This document shows, one piece after another, positions 28,114-35,703 of a DNA stretch of 64,000 bases. Under the pieces are notes generated by a model, which was given only the letters and a program-made list of their open reading frames with translations, did no database searches and had not been told where the DNA came from. Position numbers and translations under genes: made by a program. Numbering within the stretch: the first letter of the stretch is position 1; every line of letters starts with the position of its first letter. The stretch spans positions 68,990 to 132,989 of the forward strand of contig DASVVO010000084.1 of assembly GCA_036386515.1 (NCBI GenBank). Reading direction: 5' to 3'. This stretch comes from JAIVJZ01 sp036386515 (GTDB lineage Bacteria; Acidobacteriota; Blastocatellia; Pyrinomonadales; Pyrinomonadaceae).

Positions 28114-28186
28114 GTTTCAGGTTTCAAGTTTCAAGACAGAGCTTGTTCGGTCTGTAACCTGAAACTTGAAACCTGAAACTTGAAAC
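28114..28186. repeat. Intergenic inverted repeat of GTTTCAGGTTTCAAG units
   Basis: The left arm (from 28114) reads GTTTCAGGTTTCAAGTTTCA and the right arm (28158-28186) is its near-complement, repeating the CCTGAAACTTGAAA element twice. It can form a hairpin with about 20 paired bases. It lies between divergent genes; its role is unknown. Confidence 0.55.
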
Positions 28187-28337
28187 CTGGAATCGCGCTG
28201 CCTCTCGCCTCGCCTGGCGCGGCCGGACTTCAATTTCCCGGTGCGCTATCCGCCGGTCTCTAGTGTAAGCTAACCGGGTTTACGTAACTTTTGGAGGGCA
28301 GGCGGCGACGCGGACAACCGGCAACCCGGTGAGGCTT

Positions 28338-29732
28338 ATGAAAAGAATCCTGTGGCTCGCGATCTTTCTCTCGGTGTTATCTCTGGAAACCCTGGCGGTC
28401 GAGACCATGCGTCTCGACTTTTATCACACCGGCAACGCCGCGCAGGAATTATTCAGCGTAGACCGTGTGGTCGTCGAACCGCTCCCGTGGCCGGGCAATC
28501 CGCGACGGGCGATCGACGAGTCGAACCTCGGCAAGTATCTGTTCGAGGTCAGGGATCAGAAAACGAATCGTCTCCTTTACTCGCGCGGCTTCGCTTCGAT
28601 CTACGGCGAGTGGGAAACGACGGATGAAGCCAAAGTTGCGAACCGCACATTTCAAGAGTCGCTCCGGTTTCCCGCGCCCGCCGCGCCCGTGCAGATACTC
28701 TTGAAGAAACGCGACGCGCGTAATGCCTTCCGCGAAATCTGGACGACCACGATCGACCCGCGCGACATCTTCGTCTCGAACGCTAAATCGGCTGCGCCCG
28801 CGCGTCTCATCGAAATCGAGAAGAACGGCGACCCGTCGGCGAAAGTCGATCTGCTGATTCTCGGCGACGGCTACACGGCCGCCGAGGCGGGCAAGTTCGA
28901 GCGCGACGCGCGGCGTCTCACCGCGACGCTGTTCCAAACCTCTCCCTTTAAAGAACGGCGCAAGGATTTCAACGTCTGGGGCTTGTGCCCCCCGGCGGCG
29001 GAGTCCGGCATCTCGCGCCCCTCGACGGGCATCCACCGCGACTCACCGCTCGGCACAACTTACGACGCCTTCGGCTCCGAACGCTACGTGCTCACGTTCG
29101 ACAATCGCGCCTTCCGCCGCACGGCCGCTTTCGCGCCCTACGACTTCGTGGAGATTCTCGCCAACAATCGCACCTATGGCGGCGGCGGCATCTTCAATCT
29201 CTACGGCACGGTCTCCGCCGATAGTCAGTGGTCGGCATACGTCTTCGTCCACGAGTTCGGGCATCACTTCGCCGCGCTGGCCGACGAGTATTACACCTCG
29301 CCCGTGGCCTATGCTCCCGCGACCGAACGCATCGAACCGTGGGAGCCGAACGTGACCGCCCTGCTCGACCCGAAGAATTTGAAATGGCGCGACCTCGTCA
29401 GCCCGGACACGCCGCTGCCGACCCCCTGGGAGAAAGAAGCGTTTGAAAAATACGCGCGCGAGATACAGGCGCGCAGGCGCGACATCCGCAGCCAGGGGCG
29501 TCCCGAACAGGAGATGGACGCGCTGTTTAACGAACAACGCGCATCAGAGAAAGCGATGTTTGCGCGCGAGAAATACGCGAACCGGGTGGGAGCGTTCGAG
29601 GGCGCGAACTACGAGGCCAAGGGCTTCTATCGTCCCGAGGCGGACTGCATCATGTTCACGCGCACGGAGACTTTCTGCGCCGTCTGCCGTCGCGCCATCG
29701 AGCGTGTCGTGGACATGTACTCGCGTCCCTAG
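28338..29732 (+). CDS. Secreted peptidase of the M64 (IgA peptidase-like) family
   Basis: 464 residues; the ATG at 28338 is preferred to the GTG at 28329 because GGTGAGG precedes it. A signal peptide (KRILWLAIFLSVLSLETLA) leads into a beta-rich region with LDFYHTGNAAQELFSVDRV, a typical M64 N-terminal domain. The catalytic domain shows DLLILGDGYTAAEAGKF, the zinc site HEFGHHFAALADEYY (His305, Glu306, His309) and a C-terminal EADCIMFTRTETFCAVCRRAIERV block. The zinc metallopeptidase should act outside the cytoplasm. Its substrate is unknown; the IgA name comes from one family member and should not be taken as function. Confidence 0.92.
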   Translation: MKRILWLAIFLSVLSLETLAVETMRLDFYHTGNAAQELFSVDRVVVEPLPWPGNPRRAIDESNLGKYLFEVRDQKTNRLLYSRGFASIYGEWETTDEAKVANRTFQESLRFPAPAAPVQILLKKRDARNAFREIWTTTIDPRDIFVSNAKSAAPARLIEIEKNGDPSAKVDLLILGDGYTAAEAGKFERDARRLTATLFQTSPFKERRKDFNVWGLCPPAAESGISRPSTGIHRDSPLGTTYDAFGSERYVLTFDNRAFRRTAAFAPYDFVEILANNRTYGGGGIFNLYGTVSADSQWSAYVFVHEFGHHFAALADEYYTSPVAYAPATERIEPWEPNVTALLDPKNLKWRDLVSPDTPLPTPWEKEAFEKYAREIQARRRDIRSQGRPEQEMDALFNEQRASEKAMFAREKYANRVGAFEGANYEAKGFYRPEADCIMFTRTETFCAVCRRAIERVVDMYSRP

Positions 29733-29794
29733 CGCGGGCGGCGGAGTGGGCACCCGGCGCGGGCGAGACGGCCGCCGCCGCCGCTGTTACCGCC

Positions 29795-30091
29795 TCATAA
29801 CAACTCGATGGCGGTGGCGCGCACGATCATCTTCTCCTGTTTAAAACGCGCTTCCAAATTGGCGCGATAGGTCGTCCACCATTCGCGCTCAAGTTCTTCG
29901 GCCATCACTTCAAAGAGGATGATCGCGTCGCGGCTGATGCGTTCGCCCTCTTTCCAGATTCCCTCCGCCGGCGAACTGCGGAAGATCGTGACTCCGCCGA
30001 ATTTTCGCGCCAACTCGTCGCGCTCGCGGTCGTAAATTTGCCGACCGAACGCCACGCCTTCGTTGTCGTACAACGGCATCAAAATTTGCAT
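29795..30091 (-). CDS. Small hypothetical protein (98 aa)
   Basis: The start is taken at the ATG at 30091; an earlier ATG at 30100 would overlap the divergent DoxX-like gene. The protein begins MQILMPLYDNEGVAFGRQIY, has a central FGGVTIFRSSPAEGIW stretch and an acidic helical C-terminal half (EVMAEELEREWWTTYRANLE). It has no signal or membrane segment. The pattern is reminiscent of small cytosolic proteins found by themselves in several bacterial groups, but I cannot name a family. Function unknown. Confidence 0.6.
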   Translation of the reverse strand: MQILMPLYDNEGVAFGRQIYDRERDELARKFGGVTIFRSSPAEGIWKEGERISRDAIILFEVMAEELEREWWTTYRANLEARFKQEKMIVRATAIELL

Positions 30092-30098
30092 GAGATAC

Positions 30099-30500
30099 AT
30101 GGGTCAGCCCAAACTCCCCCTCAAATATTCGCTCGGCCTTTTGTTCGTGCTCGGCGGGTTGTATCACTTCATCAACCCCGCGCTCTACCTGCGGATGATG
30201 CCGTCTTACCTGCCGTGGCATCTCTTCCTCGTCTACTTCAGCGGGTTCTGTGAAGCGGCTCTCGGCCTGCTGTTGCTCGTGCCGAAATACACGCGCCTCG
30301 CCGCGTGGGGCTTGATCGCGCTGCTCGTCGCGGTGTTTCCCGCGAACGTCCAGATGGCTCTGAACCCGCAACTTTTTGCGGACATTCCGCCCCTCGTCCT
30401 GTGGCTCAGACTGCCGCTGCAAGCCGTGTTCATCGCCTGGGCTTACCTGTTCACCACCGGCGGCGACAGAAGCGACGGCCGCGCGGAACAATCTGACTAA
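30099..30500 (+). CDS. DoxX-like integral membrane protein
   Basis: 133 residues with four hydrophobic segments: YSLGLLFVLGGLYHFI, LPWHLFLVYFSGFCEAALGLLLL, AAWGLIALLVAVF and LVLWLRLPLQAVFIAWAYLF. The GxxHFINPALYLRMMP element after the first helix is typical of the DoxX-related group COG4270. Such small membrane proteins are linked to thiol or respiratory redox in some bacteria, but the role here is not known. The gene starts 7 bases from the divergent small hypothetical gene and its stop overlaps the convergent flavoprotein gene by 4 bases. Confidence 0.8.
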   Translation: MGQPKLPLKYSLGLLFVLGGLYHFINPALYLRMMPSYLPWHLFLVYFSGFCEAALGLLLLVPKYTRLAAWGLIALLVAVFPANVQMALNPQLFADIPPLVLWLRLPLQAVFIAWAYLFTTGGDRSDGRAEQSD

Positions 30501-31672
30501 ACAAACTGCCCGGCGGCATAACCCGAAGCCCACGCCCATTGAAAATTATAACCGCCGAGATGGCCGGTCACGTCAACCACCTCGCCGATGAAATAGAGGC
30601 CGGGGGCGCGCGTCGCCTCCAACGTGCGCGAAGATAGTTCGGAGGTGGCAACGCCGCCCGCCGTCACCTCCGCTTTCTTGTAGCCTTCCGTCCCGGCGGG
30701 CGTGATTTGCCACTCTTGCAGTTTCGCAGCCAGTTCGTCTATGTCGCGTTCGGTCAACTGCCTGAGCGTTTTGTGTGGCGCGTAGAGTTTGCACCACGCC
30801 TGCGCGAACCGGCGCGGCAGGTGGCGGCCGAGCACGTTCGCCAACTCGCCCTCGGAATCCGCGCGCTCAAGGAGCAGAGAGCGCGCATCCGCATCAGGCA
30901 GGAGATTGAGACTGACGACTTCGCCGCGCTGCCAATAGGAAGAGACTTGCAGGATGGCGGGGCCGCTCAAGCCGCGATGCGTGACGAGTATGTTTCCGCG
31001 AAACGACGCGCCGCCGCAACTGGCGAGCGCGTCGAGCGACACGCCGCTCAATTCCGAGAGACGCGCCTGCGTCTCGGCCGGTAAGGTCAAAGGCACGAGC
31101 GCGGGTCGCGTCGCTTCGATACGCAAATCGAACTGTCTCGCGAGTTGGTAGCCGAAGTCGGTCGCCCCGAGTTGCGGGATGGAGAGGCCGCCCGTGGCGA
31201 CGACGAGCGAAGCGGAGGCGTAACTTCCCTGCTCCGTCTCCACGCGAAACTTGTCGCCGCCGTCGCGCTCGACTCGCCGCACGCGGCAGCCGCAACGAAT
31301 TTCGACTTGCGCTTCACCGCACTCGGCCAGCAACAGGTTGATGATCTGGCGCGCGCTGCCGTCGCAGAATAATTGTCCCAGTTTTTTTTCGTGGTAGGCG
31401 ATGCCGTGTCGTTCGACGAGCGCGACGAAATCGGCGGGCGTGTAGCGCGCGAGGGCTGACTTGGCGAAGTGTGGGTTGGCCGAGATGAAGTTGGCCGCCG
31501 TCGTGTGGAGGTTGGTGAAATTGCAACGCCCGCCGCCGGAGATGGCGATCTTCCTGCCGACCTGCCCGGCGTGCTCCAAGACCAACGTCTTGCGCCCGCG
31601 CCGCCCCGCCTCCATCGCGCAGAAGAGACCGGCCGCCCCGCCGCCGATGATGATCACGTCCTTTTCTATCAA
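30497..31672 (-). CDS. HI0933/YhiN-family FAD-dependent oxidoreductase
   Basis: 391 residues. The N-terminus is a Rossmann FAD site (VIIIGGGAAGLFCAMEAGRRGRKTLVLE) followed by the family-specific block KIAISGGGRCNFTNLH, a loop seen in HI0933 and YhiN. SLVVATGGLSIPQLGATDFGYQLA and VTAGGVATSEL with GLYFIGEVVDVTGHLGGYNFQWAWASGY are the second nucleotide region and the C-terminal FAD contact. The cellular function of the family is not established; some annotations call it aminoacetone oxidase-like or a NAD(P)/FAD-dependent oxidoreductase. There is no signal peptide. Confidence 0.93.
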   Translation of the reverse strand: MIEKDVIIIGGGAAGLFCAMEAGRRGRKTLVLEHAGQVGRKIAISGGGRCNFTNLHTTAANFISANPHFAKSALARYTPADFVALVERHGIAYHEKKLGQLFCDGSARQIINLLLAECGEAQVEIRCGCRVRRVERDGGDKFRVETEQGSYASASLVVATGGLSIPQLGATDFGYQLARQFDLRIEATRPALVPLTLPAETQARLSELSGVSLDALASCGGASFRGNILVTHRGLSGPAILQVSSYWQRGEVVSLNLLPDADARSLLLERADSEGELANVLGRHLPRRFAQAWCKLYAPHKTLRQLTERDIDELAAKLQEWQITPAGTEGYKKAEVTAGGVATSELSSRTLEATRAPGLYFIGEVVDVTGHLGGYNFQWAWASGYAAGQFV

Positions 31673-31845
31673 GCTCTTTCAGACAACGATTGGGAAAATT
31701 TATTTGACCCGGTAACTATAACGTCGATCACACCGGCAGCAAAAACACTCACGGCGGAGATGCGGATGTTGGTGCGAAGTTGATGCGTGGGTGACGCCGG
31801 ATTGACGCCGAACGTGTGCGGGGAAAGATGTTGCCGCGACTCTTA

Positions 31846-33204
31846 TTACAGCGGCAGTTGGAGCCGCGCTTCGCAGCCCGTGCCGCGACGGCGGTTGGTG
31901 AGGGTGAGCGTGCCGCCGTGCGCCTCCGCGATCTGGCGGCTGAGGACGAGGCCGATGCCGGAGCCGCCCGGCTTCGTCGTGAAGAACGGCACGAACAGGT
32001 TGGCCGTGTTGGACAGACCCGTCCCTTCATCTTCGACGAGAAGGGTGAAACTGTTCGTGTTCCTGATCCACCCGACGGAGACGCCCCCGCCCGTTTGCAG
32101 CGCGGCGTCCACGGCGTTGCGCTGCAAGTTGATGAGCAGTTGTTCGAGTTGGTCGGCGTCGGCCTGAATGGTCAGTTCCGCCCCCGGCACGACACGGACG
32201 GGCATCCGCGTTTCGAGTTCCGCCACCCGGCGCACGAGTTCGTGAACGTTGACGGGCGCGAAGCGCGGCGGGGGCAGGCGCGCGAGATGCGCGTAGGCCT
32301 GCATGAAGCGGCTCAGGGATTCGGAGCGCGAGCCGATGATGGAGAGACCGCGCGCCATGTCGTCGTGCCAGTCGAGCGGGCGCGGCTCGCGCACGAGCAG
32401 GCTCTCCAGACTCCCGGCGATGGATTTGATCGGCGTCAGGGAGTTATTGAGTTCGTGGCCGAGCACGCGTACGAGCCGTTTCCAGGCTTCCCGTTCTTCC
32501 TCGCGGAGTTCGCGGCTGAGGTCGGAGAGCACGAGGAGTTGGTGCGGGAGGCCGCGCTCGCGGAAGGTGCTGCGGCGCACGCCCCAACGCCCCGCCTGGC
32601 CGGGAAAAGATTTCGGGATGATCTGCGTATCGTCCGCGCCCGCAAAATGCAGAAACTCTTCGAGGCCGAGTTCCGCCGCGGTGCGCCCCAGGAGGCGACC
32701 CGAAGGCTGCGCGAACAGGCGTTCGCCCGCGCGGTTGACGAGGCGCAGGCGTTCCTCCGCGTCGAAGGCGAAGACGGCCACGTCGATCTCGCCCATCACC
32801 GTGCGCAAAAGGGCGGAAGCCTCCATCGCGCCGAGTCTCTGCGAGCGCAGGGTTTCGCCGAGCGCGTTGACTTCGAGCATCACGTCGCCGAGCGCGTCAT
32901 TGCGTCCCGCGCTGCGCGCGCGGATCGAGTAGTCGCCTTCGCGCATGGCGGCGAGGAGATTAGAGAGCGTTTGCAGGTGGCGCACGACGCGGCCGCGCAG
33001 CGAGAAGGCCAGGCCGAGCCAGAGGCCGAGGATGAAGAGCGAGAGCGTCCACTGCACCTTCGGCGTGTAGGAACGATTCCAGATCAGGAGGAGCGAGATG
33101 AACGTGCCGGGCAAGCCACCCGCCAAGGCCATTAGGAGAATGCGCTGCTCGTGGTTCAGCCGGTCGCGCGGGCGGGATTTAGATGGCTGGTGGCCTTCCG
33201 TCAT
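31846..33204 (-). CDS. Membrane sensor histidine kinase, NtrY-like
   Basis: 452 residues from the ATG at 33204, which overlaps the stop of the response regulator gene by ATGA. Two hydrophobic segments lie near the N-terminus (ILLMALAGGLPGTFISLLLIW and LSLFILGLWLGLAFSL). A HAMP-like linker follows (RHLQTLSNLLAAMREGDYSIRA), then a PAS-like domain and the H-box with phospho-acceptor His250 in VLGHELNNSLTPIKSIAGSL. The ATPase has the N-box NLQRNAVDA, DEGTGLS and GSGIGLVLSRQI. The set matches NtrY/NtrB-like kinases that partner NtrC-type regulators. The very short loop between the two membrane segments suggests it senses within or near the membrane. Confidence 0.9.
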   Translation of the reverse strand: MTEGHQPSKSRPRDRLNHEQRILLMALAGGLPGTFISLLLIWNRSYTPKVQWTLSLFILGLWLGLAFSLRGRVVRHLQTLSNLLAAMREGDYSIRARSAGRNDALGDVMLEVNALGETLRSQRLGAMEASALLRTVMGEIDVAVFAFDAEERLRLVNRAGERLFAQPSGRLLGRTAAELGLEEFLHFAGADDTQIIPKSFPGQAGRWGVRRSTFRERGLPHQLLVLSDLSRELREEEREAWKRLVRVLGHELNNSLTPIKSIAGSLESLLVREPRPLDWHDDMARGLSIIGSRSESLSRFMQAYAHLARLPPPRFAPVNVHELVRRVAELETRMPVRVVPGAELTIQADADQLEQLLINLQRNAVDAALQTGGGVSVGWIRNTNSFTLLVEDEGTGLSNTANLFVPFFTTKPGGSGIGLVLSRQIAEAHGGTLTLTNRRRGTGCEARLQLPL

Positions 33205-34574
33205 AAACCATAACGTTGGAGTCGGCGGTAGAGCGCGCTGCGGCTGAGTCCGAGGGCTTCGGCCGCCTGGCCGACGTTGCCGTCGAAGCGCGCGAGAGTT
33301 TTGCGTATCAGGAAACACTCTACCTCATCGAGGCTCATCTCTTCGAGTCCGCGTTCGGCCTCGGCTCCCGCCTGCAAATTGAGATCGGCGGCTTCCACCA
33401 TCCCGCCCCGCGCCATCAGCACCGCACGCTCCACCGCATGATCCAACTCGCGCACGTTGCCCGGCCATTCGTAACGCAGCAGCGCGCTCATCGCATCGTC
33501 GGAGAAGGCCGTCAAAAATTTGCGGTAGCGGCGCGCGTAGGCGTCGAGGAAATGGCGCGCGAGCAGCGGGATGTCTTCGCGCCGCTCGCGCAGAGGAGGC
33601 AGGCGTATCTCCACCGTGTTCAGACGAAACAGCAAATCCTGGCGGAACCGGCCGGCCGCGACTTCCTCGCGCAAATCGGCGTTGGTCGCCGACAGTATCC
33701 GCACGTCCACGCGCCGCGTTTTCGACGAGCCGACGCGCTCGAACTCGCCCGTCTCCACCACGCGCAACAGTTTCGCCTGTTGCGTGATGGGCACGTTGGC
33801 GATCTCGTCGAGAAAGATCGTGCCGCCGTCGGCCAACTCGAAACGCCCGACGCGATCCGTCCTGGCATCGGTGAACGCGCCCTTGACGTGACCGAACAAC
33901 TCGCTCTCGAACGTGCCCTCGGAGAGCGCGCCGACGTTGACCGTGACCATCGTTTTCGCGGCGCGCGGCGAGACGGCGTGAAGCGTCTGCGCCACCACTT
34001 CCTTGCCCGTGCCGTTATCGCCCGTCACCAGCACGTTCGCGTCCGACCCGCCGACGCTCTCGATCATCTGAAGCACGGGGCGCATGCTCGCCGCCGTGGC
34101 GATCATCCGTTCGGGGGCGCGGCCGTCGCGCAACAACTTGTTTTCGGCTTCGAGCCGCTGCCCCTTGCGCAGCGCGCGGCTGAGTTCGACCTGCGTGCGC
34201 AACACGGAGAGCAGACGCGCGTTCTCCCAGGGCTTCTGGATGAAGTCGCGCGCGCCGCGCCGCATCGCCTCGACCGCCACCTCGACGCTGCCCCACGCCG
34301 TCATCACGACGACGGGCAGCGTCGTATCGATCGCCTGAATGCGCGAGAGCAGGTCGAGACCTTCCTGGCCGGAGGTGGTGTCGCGCGTGTAATTGAGGTC
34401 GATGAGGAGCAGGTCGAACTCGGTCGTCTTGATCGCGGCGAGCACGGCGGGCGGCGAAGTGACGGCTTCAATTTGGTAGCCTTCGCCCTTTAACAACAGG
34501 CGCAGGGCTTCGAGCACGTCGAGTTGATCGTCCGCGACGAGCACGCGGGGAGTGGATGTGTCGGTTGTCTTCAT
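33201..34574 (-). CDS. NtrC-family sigma-54-dependent response regulator
   Basis: 457 residues. Receiver domain with acidic pocket ADDQ, phospho-acceptor Asp59 in LLLIDLNYT and Lys in FIQKPW. AAA+ domain with Walker A GDNGTGKE (185-192), sigma-54 contact loop GAFTDA (232-237, a variant of GAFTGA), Walker B TIFLDEIAN and the R-finger region RFRQDLLFRLN. A Fis-type DNA-binding helix pair is at the C-terminus (VGQAAEALGLSRSALYRRLQRYGL). It should bind an upstream site and open sigma-54 promoters when phosphorylated by the kinase encoded right after it. A sigma-54-like element lies in front of the whole ABC/permease array. Confidence 0.95.
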   Translation of the reverse strand: MKTTDTSTPRVLVADDQLDVLEALRLLLKGEGYQIEAVTSPPAVLAAIKTTEFDLLLIDLNYTRDTTSGQEGLDLLSRIQAIDTTLPVVVMTAWGSVEVAVEAMRRGARDFIQKPWENARLLSVLRTQVELSRALRKGQRLEAENKLLRDGRAPERMIATAASMRPVLQMIESVGGSDANVLVTGDNGTGKEVVAQTLHAVSPRAAKTMVTVNVGALSEGTFESELFGHVKGAFTDARTDRVGRFELADGGTIFLDEIANVPITQQAKLLRVVETGEFERVGSSKTRRVDVRILSATNADLREEVAAGRFRQDLLFRLNTVEIRLPPLRERREDIPLLARHFLDAYARRYRKFLTAFSDDAMSALLRYEWPGNVRELDHAVERAVLMARGGMVEAADLNLQAGAEAERGLEEMSLDEVECFLIRKTLARFDGNVGQAAEALGLSRSALYRRLQRYGL

Positions 34575-34619
34575 ACGTTTAAGTGAGACGCTTCAAATTG
34601 AAACGCCTTCGCCCGCACC

Positions 34620-34650
34620 ATTGTAATCGCAAAATTTCACTCAAACGCAA
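34620..34650 (-). promoter_or_regulatory. Weak candidate promoter for the NtrC-type regulator gene
   Basis: On the minus strand TTGCGT (34645-34650), a 19-base spacer and TACAAT (34620-34625), about 45 bases before the start at 34574. The spacing is wide, so confidence is low. Confidence 0.3.
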
Positions 34651-34707
34651 CTTGTATTTTCTCACGCGCCTTTTCCCGCGTTCGCAAAGCGCGGAGCGCG
34701 ACCCCGT

Positions 34708-35682
34708 TTACAACTGCTTTTTCGTGACGACCGTGAGCACGCGCCCGCGTTCGTGATCCGACGAGAGCGCGTGCGCGGCCTCGATGATCGCCGCTCGCAC
34801 CGACTCGTTCGCCGCTTCGGTGCGCGCCGCGCGAATCAACACGTTCGCCTTCTCGAAGTCCGAACTCATCCCGCGCGCTGACTTGAGCGCGAGCAGGAGC
34901 GTCTCGGTCGAAACGTCGCTGCGCTTGAACAGCACGGCCAACACCCGCCCCCGCTCATAATCCGACGAGAGCGTGTTCATCGTCTCGAAGAAGGCCGCGC
35001 GCACGGAGGCATCCGCCAAATTGTTTTTCAAAATGTGGATGAGCAGCGTCGCCTTTTCGTAATCCGAACCCATCGAAGTCGAACTCTGCGAGAGCAGTTT
35101 CGCCAACTGCTCGCCGCTCAAATTTCCGCGTTCGACGAGCGCGCTCGCATAGACGCGCCGCGCATGATCGCTTTTGAGCCGCGCGATCTCGGCGAGCACG
35201 GCCTGTGCCCCGCCGCGCCTGAGCAGCTTGTCCACGCGCGCCTGTGCATCGTAGCCGCTGCCCGCGACTGAGTCCGACAAGAGCCGCGACAGCCACTTGC
35301 GCGCCGCGTCGTCGAAGGGGCGCGGCGCGTCCTGCTCCCAGTATTGACGCTTGAGTTGGCCGTCCGCCCCGAGCGTCACTTCGAGCTTGCGCAGGGTGTC
35401 GCCGCGTCTCTCGGAGAGGCGGAAATAGCCGCCTTCCTTCATGCGTTCCACGTCCGTGTAGTCGTCGTTGAACTCCACGTTTTTCGAGTCCATCGTGATG
35501 TTAGTGCCGTCGTCATCGCTCGTGTGCGTCCAGCGCAGGGTGGTCTCGTTGATCTGGACGTGATCCTGATCCGCCTTCCTCTTCGCGCCGTTCTTCTGCG
35601 CCTGCCCCGAAGCCGCGACGACGCACAGGCAGATTGAAATCGACCAGACCGACAGGCCGATAAAAGTTTTCTTATTCATCAT
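34708..35682 (-). CDS. Exported protein with ~36-residue helical repeats
   Basis: 324 residues with a signal peptide (KTFIGLSVWSISICLCVVAASGQAQ). A beta-rich segment of about 100 residues (VQINETTLRWTHTSDDDGT) is followed by a helical part. From about 190 to the end the sequence repeats a unit of about 36 residues containing GSDYEKATLL, SSDYERGRVL, SSDFEKANVL and SSDHERGRVL, alternating with SVRAAFFETMN-type helices. I have seen similar SSDYEK repeats in C-terminal parts of BlaR1-like M56 proteins of acidobacteria, but this is from memory. It starts 21 bases after the last permease, so it is probably in the same operon. Its role may be as a periplasmic partner of the transport system. Confidence 0.7.
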   Translation of the reverse strand: MMNKKTFIGLSVWSISICLCVVAASGQAQKNGAKRKADQDHVQINETTLRWTHTSDDDGTNITMDSKNVEFNDDYTDVERMKEGGYFRLSERRGDTLRKLEVTLGADGQLKRQYWEQDAPRPFDDAARKWLSRLLSDSVAGSGYDAQARVDKLLRRGGAQAVLAEIARLKSDHARRVYASALVERGNLSGEQLAKLLSQSSTSMGSDYEKATLLIHILKNNLADASVRAAFFETMNTLSSDYERGRVLAVLFKRSDVSTETLLLALKSARGMSSDFEKANVLIRAARTEAANESVRAAIIEAAHALSSDHERGRVLTVVTKKQL

Positions 35683-35703
35683 TCAAACCTCAAACCTTCT
35701 TTT

